Source: Silene latifolia (Eukaryota; Streptophyta; Magnoliopsida; Caryophyllales; Caryophyllaceae). From it: a stretch of 64,000 bases of DNA. Shown in pieces: positions 33,440-46,818 of the stretch. The stretch spans positions 150,616,422 to 150,680,421 of the forward strand of contig NC_133538.1 of assembly GCF_048544455.1 (NCBI RefSeq), read 5' to 3'. A model generated the notes under the pieces. The model was given only the letters and a program-made list of their open reading frames with translations, was not told the origin of the DNA and made no database searches. How positions within the stretch are numbered: position 1 is the first letter of the stretch; each line of letters opens with the position of its first letter. The position numbers were made by a program, and so were the translations under genes.

Positions 33440-34060
33440 AATAAACTAAATCTATCATCTCAAGATTATGAGAAATTACTGCATGGCAAAAATTTGGGAT
33501 TCTACTACCCAAAGTCCATGTCTTTCTTGAGGGTCCTCTAAAACCATCAAGACGGGAACTCCCCATGAAGAAATTTCAGGGACAGCAAAAGTTCCCACCT
33601 CTTCTCCTACACCGGAGAACTTTTTAAAAACTATCGATGTCGAGGAGCAGACTTAATGTGTTGAGTTGGTTCAAGAGGTCATCTTCCAGGTTGATAAGAA
33701 GACTCGTCTCACTTCTGCCGCCTCCTATGTTTGCAAGGTCTCACTGGTCCAGTTTAAATTCGCAGCGGTCCGGGAACATTTGCATAGCAATTGGGGACGC
33801 AGTATGCATCATTCCAATAGTAAAGGTCGAATGGGTCGATCTCCTACTAGTTCAAGGAAACGCTCTTCCGTTTCTGTCGTTACGAGGGCAAAGAGAAAGG
33901 AGGTTCAGTCAATCGAATTTGATACCCATTACCATCCCCTTTCAAGAAATGTCGTATTTTCTCTTCAATTACATCTACCTTTTCTTCAGTTTCTTGAGTA
34001 TCAAATAGTTTAGGGGGATTTACTGCCCCTTTCTTTGTAATATAAATGAACTCTATGTAG
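33440..34060 (+). pseudogene. Unidentified coding-like remnant
   Basis: About 600 bases of less AT-rich sequence read on the plus strand as short Ser/Pro/Lys-rich pieces (for example KTGTPHEEISGTAK and SPTSSRKRSSVSVVTRAKRK) with interruptions. It ends in a T-rich tract that could be a retroposed 3' end. I do not recognise a family; a decayed LINE ORF1 or retroposed gene fragment are possibilities. It lies 3' of TIC110 and is convergent with it. Confidence 0.3.
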
Positions 34061-34063
34061 ACG

Positions 34064-34080
34064 TTATTTATTTTATTTAT
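34064..34080 (-). terminator. Candidate polyadenylation signals for TIC110
   Basis: The minus strand has overlapping AATAAA motifs about 340 bases past the stop codon, in an AT-rich stretch. The position is plausible for a plant 3' UTR but unconfirmed. Confidence 0.4.
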
Positions 34081-34416
34081 GTCAGTTAAACTAATTTCTG
34101 ATCAGATATTCTATGCAAGAAGTATATTCGTACGTGCTCGTGTAGAGGTCTAGAGGACAACCAAACATCATCTATACAACAATACGTATGCATGACAAAG
34201 GATGCCGGTTCTCCAAAAATCCCATGATTCCCATCACAGGTTTTAAATGAGAACAGTATGCAAATTGATGCATCTCTCTCGTTCAAAACCTTAATCACTT
34301 TACACATAAGACAAACTTGACAAGTGAAAACTAGATAGTCAGACCAGACCAACCTCCTCATCCTATTGTGCGTGCATTGCCTAAATACAAAATTCAATGC
34401 AAATTCTTCATCGTTG

Positions 34417-37400
34417 CTAAAATACAAATTCCTCAGCTTCAGCACCAACACTGGGTTCTCTGTCCCCCATCTCTTTCAAAGCAGCTGCAGCTGAGTCACT
34501 TATTCCAAGCAGATACTGTAGACGTGACAACTTCTCTGGAACAGCCTCCTTTTTCACGTATATGGCGTACAGATCTGCCAGTTCTTCTGGCATGTCCCAT
34601 GACAAAGGCTCCGCACTTACAGCCTTGTCACAAGCTAGCAGATCGTTAAGTGTTGAGACCTACATAAGTTACGTTCACATATTACGGCCGATAAATGAAA
34701 TTAGACAGGAAAAATTTCGCAGATGTGATTAGGTATATACCACTCCTTGATGGTTTCTCTGCCTGAGTAATGCCACTGCTTGAACCAATGAGATTGTTAA
34801 TCTACTCCGAGCAAGTTCATGGACAACTCCTTTAGCCTTTTCAGCATTTATACTCAAGTCCGCAGGTATTTTTTGATACACTTCTTCCTCGTCAAAGTCT
34901 CCAGTACCAGAGGAAAATATTTCATCCACACTCTTCTTATAAAGATTTTCCCGTAAGCTCTCTGAGACCATGGTCTCAATGTTCACACTTGCTTCCTTGA
35001 GTTCTCTAATCTGCTTGACACTAAGCCTTCCCTGACCTATTGCTGTTTCTATGGCAGCCGCCATCTTTGAGTTTACAATGCTGTCTCTTACCTTTTGAGC
35101 GTACTCTGGAGGCAATCCCACTTGCTTCTGGACCTCATCCAACTGCTCCAACCTAGCTTTAGTCATCTGTCCATCGGCTAAAATGACCTCTGCCTGCTGC
35201 CTAAATGCCTGTTCAGCTAGACTTCTGTGGACCTCCACAATCTCCTTACGTGACAAACCCAGAATTCCACCCAGCTGATTTAGATAAAGATACTCTGTGT
35301 TGTCCTTTTTTGTGGTGATTTGGGCACCAAACGGAATTTTAGTGACCTCTCCAGTTATGCAATACAACAAGTATGTCTTGTAGAGGTCAGCCCTTTCCCT
35401 GTCCGACAGGTCATCTTTAACTGTTATTTCTGTCTGTCCTGGCTTCCCAATTTTGTCCTCAAGTTCCTTAGTGGGCCTTGCTTTCCTGAGAGTCTGTAGT
35501 GACTCCCATTCGTCCTCATCTTCTGTCTGCTCCTCTACCTTGTCAGCAGGTTCTGGTTCCTCTGTTGGTGTATCACTTGATTCGCCTTTGATGTCCGCCA
35601 CTAATTCAGTGACCACCAAAGTGTTAAATGCAATCATCTTCATAAGGATTTTTGCAGATTCATTTCGACTCCCAGATGCCCTTGCCTGTTTAATATAATT
35701 GATGAATATCCTGCGAACCTGCATTAATAGATTGTGAATGAGAGGCACATTGACTATCGTCTTTAACTCTTTATCTCCTGTAATAAACTTTATTTTGTAG
35801 AAGCATCTTCATTGTGAGTCATGACACTCGTGAAAATACCAAATTGATGAGCAACTGAGAAGAGTAGGCACATACCGCCTTACTAGCAATTGATATTGCT
35901 GCTTCCCTAGTCAAGCGTAAGCCATGAGCTGCTTTCCTCACAGAGGCTTTTACGTCTGCATCATATCCATCAACACCAGAAGCAATGGCATCTCTCACCA
36001 CCTAAACACAAAGACAAAGTAAACATTTCATGATTGTACATACTAATTTTATGATTTGTCAGCTATATCAACCTAACAGTCTAACACAGCAACTGAGGGA
36101 GAGAGAAGGGTAGAAATTCCAATAGTAAGAAATGATTTAAGTACTGAACCAGGACGGAATGAGTCAGAGCCTTTTAAGACAATTTATTTATTTATTTTTT
36201 TAAAAAAAAGTGCATATATCAGTTTACTTGGCAAATATACACAACCCTAAGACAAAGGCAGGAGACTGAATAAAGATTCATGCACTTTTGGATGATTCTA
36301 AAGAGTGAACTACCTATTCAAGTCTTTATAATAGTGACTTGACCATTCAACAAAAGCCAAAAGGCACTATCCATCTCTAACACTTTGTTCTGTATCAGAA
36401 CTTTAGTTCTAAACTTCTAATCAAAAGAAAACACAGATTCCCAGGAAAGTTCTCTAACTGAAAGCTAAGAAGATCCATCCATTAGGTGAAGTTCACAATG
36501 AAGCAGTAACAGGAATTGTGTTTTGATACAGTACCTTCTCAAACAGACTGCCACATATATCAGCATGAGCTGCTTCAACAATTTTTTGGGGAACACATAA
36601 CATGACTCGTAACCGAAGCAAACTTTGAACATCCTCTTCACTCAACTCTCCGTCAGCTAAGCATTGCTGAAGCTTCTGACGATATATTTCTACAAGAAAA
36701 AGTAGATCAGAACCGCATAAAGGACAAATTCAATAGCGGGCTCTAAACAAAGAATTTAACATGTTCTCCGTCTCAAACAGAACCTTAGCAGAATGAGGTA
36801 CCTTCGTGAATTTCACTGGCTTTCCGTGGGTCAAACCGCAGCTTATCACACAATTTCTGAAGGAAGACTGCTTTGCTCTCAGCTGCTTCTAGATCACCAC
36901 TAGAAACAGCCTGTGCCAACAATTTGCGATAAACCTTTGAGGTGACATCAATTGTGATAGCTTCTGCCTCTCGTTTCCCAAGACCAAAGATGTTTTTTAA
37001 CTGGTTTAACGCAGCTATCTGATCAAGGACAGAATCAATTATAAGGAAGCGGTTTAGTCTTTGAGCTCATGCACACACAGAAATCTCGGGAGTATTGTAA
37101 TGAATTTTAACAACCGTATGAAATAAAATCATTGGGCTGAAGTAAACAAATTGATGCTATTTTGCTCTTTACATCATGTTACATAATACCAACATTGAAC
37201 ATGTCATATTCTCTAATTACATATAGAACACGGGAAGAGTAACAGCTACAAACAATAAATAGCAAAAGGAAATTCATCACCTTATCTTCCTCAATTCGGC
37301 CACTCGATAGGGAGTCTACGACATACGCTCTGTAGAGAAGCTTCAAGTCATCAATTTTTCGATCACTGTCATACTCACCACCTGACAATCATCACACGTT

Positions 37401-40400
37401 CATGGCAATGCCATACATACAAATAAAACAGCAATAGTGTCCCCAACAAGATAATAGAAACAAAGCCACTAATTTACCAAAACAAGGAAAAAAACAGATA
37501 GCAAAAGCTGGCAGGGAGAAGAGTCTGGAGTACTAGTATTCAATGCAGAAAAAAAAAAGGAAAAAAAAAACACCTTCAAATAGACACAAATAAGTAAAGC
37601 AGCGAGCAAAAGATTACCTACGAGAGAAACTGGACCTATTCCACGAGCAAAATTAACAGCATCTGGATGGTTTTTTACTGATATAAGATGATTATTAAAT
37701 GCCAGAATTTTATTAAGCTCTTGCACAACCTCTGCAGTTCCTCTGTAATATCAATATGAAAGATAAATACAGATCAAATAACAGTTAAACCATGTCACTC
37801 GAGGAGCAGTTAAACATTACACTAGTTATTTTTTCATTGTTTCAATCCAAGGGGAAAAAAACTATTTTTGAGTCTCTTAAGGTGTAAAGGCGACAGTAGC
37901 AACAACTGATCATACCCTGTTCTGGTCCGTGACTTCAGGTAAACAAGAGCTTTCGATAAATTTTCCTCTACAAGTCCTCTTGTATGATCCTTTAGCATCT
38001 CTTCAGCCAACTGCATAGAATGATCCAGCACATCATGAGATAAGCTATGAGATTCATTCTAGTTATAAGCATGACCCGAGAACGAAATCACCAAATTGTA
38101 CATCCCAAAACGCAACTGACCTGACCCGAATTGACCCCAAACTACTGATTAAAAATCACATTCAAGAATATCTTTAGCTTTAGGGGTTGTTTGGTTAAAG
38201 AAGGTGGAATGGAACGGAATGGAATGGATTGGAATTTCATACCATATAGGTGTGGATTTAGCACCCTATACCTCTCTTAATATGTTTGGTTTGATCATGT
38301 CTCCCACTTAGTGGGAATGGAGTTCAAAACTTTTGAGGAGAGTAAGGAATGAGATTCTAGGGGGTTGGAATGGAGTTAGAATCCATCAAGTATCTAACTT
38401 CATTCCAAAATAAGACAACCAAAAGTTAGAATGGCCTAAATCCATTCCAATTAATTCCAAAACACCCAGCCAAACACCCCCTAGGTTAAAGAGGACAAAA
38501 ACAACAGTCATAATGTTCAATGACCAAACCAAACCCGTCCCGAGTGACATGTACCCAAAATGACCCAACCCAAACTACACTGACCCAGATCTGACCCGAA
38601 TTACATGCCTGGTAAGTCTATTTAACTACAAAAGCAAACAAATTATGAGCACGTAGCTACAAAGGCAATACCTCATCAGAAAGACGATATGAAACCTGAG
38701 CTTTTCTAAGGTTAACAAGTTGCTCTGCATCTAGATCTGAATTTTAAAGCAATGTGAAAAAATTATATTCTGAAGCAAATCACCGAACTACAACATTAAT
38801 CCATCTACTAGAGTAGAAAAAATAAATACTAATAATATGTTGCCGAAACACCCTGCTTACGGCATACGAGAGCTCAACACAAGTGAGAATAAGGTAAATA
38901 CTAGCCTCTGTCAACTGATTTCAGCCTCTTAGCATAAAGCCTCTGAGCATTGTCACGAACAGCAACCTCAACCTGATAATGACACGACACAGAAAGTAAG
39001 AGAATGACTGATAATCATGAAATCATCAACAAAATGTCAAAAGAAATAAAGTTTTTATACATGATAGAAATGTATAATACACAACAAAAAAGATGCAGAT
39101 GAATTTAGGTGTTTACCTGAGAATCAGTAATTTTAAAAACACGTTTCCATGGCAAGAGAAAAGCCGAGGCCTCGCCAAAAACAAGAGTGGATACATAAAC
39201 TAGCTTCTGGAATGCCTGTAGTGAGGGTCACCTAAATGTGTCAAAACACCAAAATCGCCAAAGGACAGTGCACGAGATTTAGATCTTACAATACAGCAAA
39301 CGAAGACAAGGATCTCACCTTACGTTGCTCCACGTCACCCTCACGATCTCCAGTTTCCAGCCTTTGTCTGAAAATGCGTCGAGCAATCTACAGTCACCAA
39401 AAATACAACAGCCTTGAATAAAAGTTTTTTGTTAACGCGATCTTGAAGGAAAGGAAGTGATGAACACTGGATAGGTTTTATGATAAAAGTCGAATTTTTT
39501 TGAGGAAATCCCAATCGGTGTTTTAAGCTTTCAATAACGGAATTCCAGAGCTAAACTCGGAGTAACATGGTTTGGGGTATCAAAGAGACTAAGAACCAAA
39601 CTCATCTAACAACTACCCATTGTTGAGTATGACTGAGCACGGGAAACAATGTTACAATGCGGCAATGCCTACTAATATACTTTCCTTACCAGAATAAAAA
39701 AATAAACAATGTTCATTTTATTAACGGAGTCCTACTTTGGATCAAAACAATGTCAATCTTGTTTGGATTTGGTAGAATAGGATCCCTAACAGATACTCAC
39801 TATTCCTCCTGGAGTCTCCCCACTTAACCTTCCTTCTAGATATAGGTGATAAACAATTGCCCAAATGAAACTTGAAAAGATGTACAGCCAGTAATTCTCA
39901 TTAAAATTTCATTCAAGTTCAATAGGTTAACTAATGTGCGGAGAGCCACCTTCCCATTAACATTACGCGCGCTGCAAGGCTGCTACCTCTGCTTAAACAT
40001 CGCCCCCTATATGCACACACACATAGGCCCTCTCAATCCTTTTGCTCAAAACCCTCTCCATAGGTCCCTCTACATTGCACTCTTTTCCATTTAATTAGAT
40101 TGTCCTAGGAATATGATTGTACGAAAAGACTTAGACTTAATTGTAAACAAGGGAAATGAAGATAAGCGTGAGAACGGTATAGAGCCCTATCAGAAAATGT
40201 AAATTACACTAAAGAGAAGCATTATGGATGTGTTTGAATAGCATTTGAGAATGAAAGGGAAATGGGATTTATTTAAAAAGTAGGAAACAAGTTGAAAAAG
40301 TAAAGGAAGTAAGGAGAGAAACCTCAATATGCGTGTTAGCGGCATCAGGATCGTCAATGCCAAGAGAGTTTTTGAACTTAATAATAGTTTCAACTTCAGT

Positions 40401-41291
40401 TCCGTTGAGATCTTCATTTGCAGAGGGAAGAACTGAGGTCACAAATCTACAAAGGATAACGGAAATTCAATTTAATTGCACGTGTATGTGTTTGGGAATT
40501 GAGATGAAAGTATAGAAAACACAAAATTGACCTGAGGTACAAGTCACAGAGCTCCGAGGTGAAAGCTTCGTCTTGCTTGCTAACGCCATACCTAAAACAA
40601 ACACACATGCATACAGGGAGTAAGGATGAATTGCGGGAATAAATAACAAAAACTCCCTCCATCCCAATCATCTATTTTCTTTGTTCGGAAGTATTTTAAT
40701 CAATGGTAAACAAATAATTGGGACGGAGGGAGTAATAATAATAACAATAGAGCAATTAAAATAAATAAGAAACCTTGAGGGTATGGCCATGATATAATCC
40801 TTGTCTAAATAGAGAGGATCTTGAGAAGAAGCAACGTAATTGTGGAGATGAACGGCAGCAACCTCAGGCGCACAAGAATTGACCGAGTAGGCAGCAGCAG
40901 CAGCGGCACCTCCCAAGACAACGGCGCCTCCAACTGCAGCGTTACGACTTCCACCAAAACGAGAACCGACGCCGAAACCAGCGGCCAAAGCAGCGGCGAC
41001 AATTAAAGAAGAGGCAGCGAGCCTAACAGGTGGAGACATAGTATCCACTATTGAATGAAGGCCGCTCAGCTCCCTCTTCGGACCGAATATATCCTCCGAA
41101 GTTGAATTACTAGTAGTATGGGTAATGGCGGAGGACGCGGAGCATCGGAGCTTGGTAACGCGTCGGCGTGAATTGATTGGAATATTGATACGGTTGCTAC
41201 GGAGAGAGCATAGACGTGGTTTGAAGGCCGAAAATAAGAGTGGGGATGTTGTTGACGACGCCTTCACGGTGGTGGTGGTGGCGGCGTTCAT
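34417..41291 (-). CDS. TIC110: TIC110, inner-envelope chloroplast protein import component
   Basis: Tic110 sits in the chloroplast inner envelope and is a scaffold for preprotein import and stromal chaperone recruitment. Fifteen exons, read from splice signals and family similarity (minus): 41291-40774, 40591-40532, 40446-40323, 39387-39319, 39215-39117, 38972-38906, 38736-38672, 38010-37916, 37742-37618, 37381-37281, 37018-36802, 36689-36535, 36001-35876, 35718-34741, 34659-34417. They total 3042 bases, or 1013 aa plus stop, close to the usual length near 1016 aa. Residues 1 to about 55 are Ser/Thr/Arg-rich, like a transit peptide. Two hydrophobic segments at about 88-107 and 117-136 match the N-terminal membrane anchors, and the rest is helical-repeat stroma-facing domain with an acidic loop near EEQTEDEDEWE. 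The C-terminus EEFVF is conserved. Intron 6 uses a GC donor. Introns hold a Tourist-like and a Stowaway MITE. It looks intact. Confidence 0.95.
38183..38481. mobile_element. Tourist-like MITE in TIC110 intron 7
   Basis: Ends GGGGTTGTTTGGTT and (other strand) GGGGGTGTTTGGCT, with TTA on the left and TAG (probably a mutated TTA) on the right. The interior has GGAATGGAATGGA-type repeats shared with the copy at 53221-53509. Inferred PIF/Harbinger-type. Confidence 0.75.
40653..40732. mobile_element. Short Stowaway MITE in TIC110 intron 1
   Basis: Inverted ends CTCCCTCCATCCCAAT and ATTGGGACGGAGGGAG in an 80-bp element that nearly fills the intron. The right side keeps TA; the left is mutated. Confidence 0.8.
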
Positions 41292-41503
41292 GATTGAGTA
41301 GAGTAGTTTAAGAACCTCTACTTCTCCCTCGACTCTGCGGATTTAGTCTTTTAGGGCTCACTGCTGCCGATAACAACAATGGATAGGGAGACGGACACCA
41401 AATGAGGACTCTCTCTCACTCAACGCCCTCTACACTTTACCTTTTTTTATCATGGACTATTTGGGTTAGTAAATTCGTTGTCTCTATAGCGGCTTTAATA
41501 TAA
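41292..41503 (-). promoter_or_regulatory. Remaining TIC110 upstream region between the start codon and the MULE
   Basis: Only 212 bases separate the ATG from the MULE target duplication. The minus strand has a GAGA-rich stretch (GAGTGAGAGAGAGTCC) and no clear TATA box, which is common for plant housekeeping genes. It must hold the 5' UTR and any core promoter that predates the insertion. Confidence 0.5.
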
Positions 41504-41636
41504 GAGTAAATTAGATATTACTCCCTTATGAAACACGTTTTGCTAAAATTACTCCCTTTTAAAACAAAATGCTAAAATTACTCCCTTAACTTCAAGTCAG
41601 GCAAGAAGTTGCTCCCAAATCACAAGTCAGGTGAAA
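41504..41636 (+). repeat. Left terminal inverted repeat of the MULE
   Basis: 133 bp starting GAGTAAATTAGATATTACTC; matches the right end in reverse complement. In Mutator elements the TIR carries the transposase-binding site and outward or inward promoters, so it now faces the TIC110 upstream region. Confidence 0.9.
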
Positions 41637-41994
41637 TATTCCGTCATTTTTTTAATTTTCCCGCCTTTTGTCTAATTTCATGACCGTTTTGCCCCTGTAA
41701 TGTCTTCCCCTCATGTTATATTCCTTGCTTTTGCTCAATTTACTCCATATTCATATATACCATCTCTAAAACAAATTTCAATAAATTATTTCTACAATTT
41801 GGAAGGCAAATTATTTGAAGGTGAATTTCTTTATCTCTCCCTTTATTTTGCAGATCCTTTATTTTGCAGATTTCAAACTCTTCATTGTTTTTTATCAACA
41901 GTTAATTGAAATTGTAATTAGTTGAATTTGCAATTAGGGTTCTTATTTTATTTGGGTATTTTTCTGATTTGAATTGTTGGTGTGATGCAATAGA

Positions 41995-42444
41995 ATGTCT
42001 AATCATTCAAAGGAAAGCAGCTACCATAGTACAAGCCAATATCCGAGGAAATGCTTATGCGGAGTTCCTGTGGCGATATTAACATCATGGACATCTGACA
42101 ATCCGGGAAGACGGTTTGAGAAGTGTAAATTCTCAAATCCCAGGATCTAGTTGATTGGTTGTGAATGGTTTTTTGGCATGATCGCACTCAAATGGATTGG
42201 CAAAAGAGGTTATCAACAAACCGATGATGGAGAAGAGATTGTTGAAATGTGAAGTTGATATATTAGGTAGGGACGTTGATCGCTTAAAGATGAGAGGAAG
42301 AAGGTAATCTTGGAGATTGAGAAGATGAAGGTCGTTGGTGCGATTGAGGTTGCTGGCAGACGGGCCTCATTTTTCAAAGGTTCAACTATGGCAATTTTTG
42401 CCATTATGTTTGTAGTTGTAGTGTTAATGTTCAACACATTTTAG
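41995..42444 (+). pseudogene. GRF-type zinc-finger protein gene carried by the MULE (decayed)
   Basis: Starts MSNHSKESSYHSTSQ and reads KCLCGVPVAILTSWTSDNPG then RRFEKCKF, followed after an in-frame TAG (42150-42152) by GCEWF: this is the CxCG...C...C zinc-binding pattern of GRF fingers. Further downstream, in shifted frames, come a coiled-coil-like Lys/Glu segment and a C-terminal hydrophobic stretch (MAIFAIMFVVVVLMFNTF). That order (GRF finger, coiled coil, terminal membrane helix) matches the plant At4g04775-like family. One stop and at least two frameshifts make it a pseudogene. It is transcribed, if at all, towards the transposase. Confidence 0.7.
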
Positions 42445-42449
42445 TTTAA

Positions 42450-43040
42450 CAAATGAAGCTCATGAAAATTTTCAATTAACGATTCATGAGCCATTTGATA
42501 TTGTAATGTATGGAACTTATTCCGGATTGTAATGTTACTTGAATTCCTCTATTTAAGGTTTTAATGTTACTTGAATTCCTTTATTTGCTGTTATAGTGTT
42601 CAAATAAAGGCTGATTTGCAATGAAAATTGCAATGGAAACTGTATTACCAACATTGCAAGTATAAACAACATTCCTTGCATACCAACATTCTTGCATTAC
42701 CATTGAAATTGCCAATAGAAACTGTCAACAAAAGACATTTAATTACTAAAACATATTGTACTACATAAGTTCTTGCATTATCAGCTACATCAGTTCTTGC
42801 ATTACCAACATTCAAACTTAAGTTACATAATACCACTACTAAAGTAAATTATTGCTAGCTTGACTCAAAGAATCGAGTGAAGGATAGATTGGCTTGAGGA
42901 TTGGAGGTGCTTGGAGCGATGTGTGGTGGTGGATGGGCCTGCCTGAGATGATGTAGCATTTGCGATGCTTGAGTTCCATGAGGTGCCCTTGTTCAGCTCT
43001 TGTCACTTTCCTCTCGCCTCATTTCTTTTGCCCACCGACT
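42450..43040. other. Noncoding spacer between the two convergent MULE genes
   Basis: AT-rich with short direct repeats (TTGCATTACCAACATTC-like words) and no coding signal. It probably serves as a shared 3' region. Confidence 0.4.
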
Positions 43041-43045
43041 TTTAC

Positions 43046-46000
43046 TTAGTGGCCTTCCACCAGTGCCCTATCGGTGACGGGAGGTGCTCTTGGGTTTTTA
43101 CGGGTCCTTCTGGAATGACCTGACCCTCCACAATTTCCACATTTATTTGTCTTTTTCATCCTCTTAACCTGCCTAGCTTCATCTTCACCTGGCTCCTTCC
43201 TTCTTCTTTTGGACTTAGGCCTACCAGGCATGGTTTTCATAGGTGGTGGCAGTGGCTCTGGTAGACCTGTTTTCTCCCAAAGCTTAACACCAGGCATAGG
43301 AAATACAATTTGGTTCATAAGTCATCCGATACTTTGCTTTAGTGTAAGCCTCATGAACATAATCTTTTGGTCGATCTTTCCAAATTTATGCAACACATAG
43401 CATGTGGACAAGGCAATCCACTGAGATTCCAATGAAAGCAAGTACATGTCCTAAAATTAAGATCTACACAACACTGCTCCCCTTTATAAATCACTTCATA
43501 TACCCCTGCATAAGCCCTAGACCATTTACATAACCTAGACTCTTTCTCAGCCCATTCCATGTACTTATTCACATAAGGCATTAACCTTTCCTTATATGCA
43601 TTGCCACCCTCCCTCTTCTGACATATTCTTTCCATTACATACCTCCTCATCCACTCCATATGTGTGAGGATTGGCTTGTCTCTGGCTTCTTTTAAAACAG
43701 CATTAAAGACCTCACAAAGATTGTTGAGTAGAAGGTTAGACTTACATTACGTGTCAAAAGCATGCCTTGACCAGTGTCTAGGGGGATAGCATTCAGGTAC
43801 TCCCATGCTTCAGTTGATAGAGATTTTAGAGCATTCATCTCATTGTCAAACTCAGCCTGTAAGCATTTTAAAAATGTTAGTAAAATGTAAACTAACAAAA
43901 AACCAATCAACACTCAACCTAAAGTAAATTATGAGCTATTTACATACCTTTGTTGTGGCTCTTGCAGCTGCCCAAAATGATTCCTTAAACACTTGGCCAC
44001 TGAAACTCAACTTGAAGTTAGCCCAAATATGCCTTGCACAAAACCTCACATTTGCCTTTGGTACAACCGTACTCAGTGCATCTAGCAAACCCTTCTGCCT
44101 GTCAGACATGAAGGTTAGCCCTTCTCCCTCCACCTTATCCAAGTCAGATGCTAACAACTCCAGAAACCATGTCCAAGAGTCTCTATTTTCTACTTCAACC
44201 ACTGCCCAAGCAACAGGATATATGTTGTTATTTCCATCCAAGCCTACAACAACAAGACAAATCCCAGGGTACACTCCCTTCAAATGACACCCATCTACAC
44301 CTAGAATGGGTCTACAACCCTTAGTGAACCCTTCCTTGCAGGCTGCAAGACATATATACATCCTTTTAAAGATGGGTGAGGGCCTTTCAATGGAATCACA
44401 TACCACAAAAGCTGAACTTCCTCTATTGTATTTTAAAATAGCAAGAAACATAGTCCCACACATGTGCATATTGATCACTCCCATTCCCATAAATGATTAA
44501 CTTGGCCCTTGCCCTTGCATACCAACATTTCATATAGCTAACATGAACTCCCAACTCTCTCAATACAGAGCTTTGAAATTTTTTCAACTTCCAGTCAATG
44601 TTATCTCTAAAGAACTCTAAGTATTTCTCTGCCAAGAACTCAGAGTTTACTTTCCTATTGTAGCTTGCCCTAACACAGTTATGTTTCAAATTCAAGCCCT
44701 TAATCTGAAATGTATTCTCATTTTCCATTTCTGTAGCATGAACTCTGAACTTACACTTTCTCACCTCCTCACCACATGAACATTCACCAAATTTAGATTT
44801 CTTGCTATTCCAAGGACACTTGCACCTATGCCTACAATAGGCAGTCACTCTATCTTTCCCATTGTGAGAATAGTAGAAATCATACCCATTACTCACACTG
44901 TGATGCACTAATGCCTTCCTAAACACTTCAACACTAGGGAACTTCAACCCTAAACTCAATCTCACACTTTTTGAGAAGTCAGTCACAGGATTAAAACAAG
45001 AGTTAGAATCAACCTCATCATCAGACCCATGCAAACTTCTAAGCTCATCTGATTCTATACCCTCCTCTTCAATGAACTTGACCTCAAGGTCATCAACTCC
45101 TATCAACTTTCTTTTACCTCTTTCTTCTAAATCTGCTGCACCCTTACCTCTTTCTTCCACAGTCTCCTGAACAGTTTCAAGTATCACACCACCATCTGCT
45201 TTTGCAAATAGATCTTCCTCAACTTCAACCCTAACATCATATTCATCTTGCTCAAACTCTGGATCACTTGTTTGACTTATATCTGAATCAGTAAACTCAT
45301 CTTCAAGGTCACCAACCTCTACCTTTTCCTTTACCTTTTCTTTTCCCTTTCCAAGCACAACTTTCCCTTTCCCCTTAAATTTTCTAGCAACTGTCTTCTT
45401 TCTGCCTTTAACAATTTGTTTCCCTTTACCTTTCTCTGTCACCTTATCTGGTATTATGACTTTGTCATCAACACCAGCCTCAAACCCTACAACTTTACTC
45501 TTCTGCACTTCAACAGCCTCAACACCAACCTCAAACCCAGAATTATCTATCTGTTTACCACTAAACCCAGGTCCTAAGTTGTCCACAAAGTGTAAAGGTC
45601 TCTTTATAGGCAACTTAGCTCTACTTGAGATGACATTACATCCAATTAAAGGTATTAGATCTGAGTTGTTTGGCTCTGTAGCTGGAGGCTGTTTTACTAT
45701 AGTGGAAATGTTTGTTTTGTTTTGCCTAGGACTTCTTCTCAAAGGTTGTAAAGATTCAGTTTTGTGATTTTTTTTCTCACCCCTGGGATTTGATTTCAGA
45801 GGCAGTGAAAGCTCATTTATGATGTTTTCTTCCTTTTTCCTGGGGGCTTTGAATGTGCTTGGACCACCTTTAAATGTGGATGGACCAATTTTAATTTGTG
45901 CATTTTTGTTGGGCTGGGCATTTACTTTGGGGTGTGCTTTGAATATGGGCTTTTTGTCTATTAAAGTAGTACTCTCCATATCACTTTTCACTTGCATATC

Positions 46001-46375
46001 CCCCTCATTGTCTCTCTTTCCCCTACTTCTGGTGATTCTAGGAGTGACCCCTGTTTTAGGTTGAGTGATGTACAGAGTTATGGTCCCCAACTTACACATT
46101 GTCCTCAACAATTGGACCACATCAACCTCTTTCAATAGCAAAGTCCTCCCATTAGTAAGATCCACTCCATACCTTCTATACCACATATCAAAGTCTCATT
46201 GACTTACATAAATATTGCCCCACCTCCTTCAAAAATCCACATTCAACCTATCATTCGCTACACAATTCGATTGTGTATACAACCCCCTTATAAGTAGTCG
46301 ACCTTCCTTTGTTTCAAACTTCCCCTTATAAAAAATCCTCAAATTAACACTAAATGGCTTAACTAATGAACCCAT
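43046..46375 (-). pseudogene. MULE (MuDR-type) transposase gene, decayed
   Basis: Domains in order: an N-terminal PB1-like segment from 46375 (MGSLVKPFSVNLRIFYKGKF); a long Lys/Glu-rich linker with many KGKGK runs; the MuDR DNA-binding region (CRHRCKCPWNSKKSKFGEC, then IKGLNLKHNCVR); the MULE catalytic domain (GCRPILGVDGCHLKG with the first catalytic Asp, LTFMSDRQKGLLDAL with the second); a SWIM zinc finger (CTCFHWNLSGLPCPHAMCCI); and a zinc knuckle (CGNCGGSGH). An intron with GT/AG ends lies at 43857-43947. Decay: a stop in the N-terminal part, a one-base frameshift near 44460, a frameshift and TAA near 43740-43770, and a frameshift near 43320. A functional copy elsewhere would be needed for mobility. 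Confidence 0.88.
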
Positions 46376-46818
46376 AACCTACAATATAGGTAAAAACAAC
46401 CAACATCATCATATGGTTTAAATTTAGGGTTAAAGAACACAGAACATTCAAAATTAAATGTAAATGGAACAACTAAAATAAACGAATCAAAATAACCTCG
46501 CAATTCAATTTAAAAAAAAAAATCGAAATCGAAATAACATCAACCATAAATATCAAAAACTCACCTTAATTTGGATGAACGCGCAGATTACAGATTAGGG
46601 TTTGTCGCCTACTTCCAGAGCATTTGATTGATTATAATCGTCGCAAAAAAAATCAATTGAATTGGGGGAGAATTTTAGGGGTTAGGGTTTTGATTTAGGA
46701 AATTGGGGGAAAAGTTTAGTGTGTGTGTGAATGAGAAAATAAAATGACTGAGATTATGAAAATTTTTTACTTTGGGCTTATGTTGAATGAAGGGTATTAT
46801 TGTCCATCACTTTGTTTT

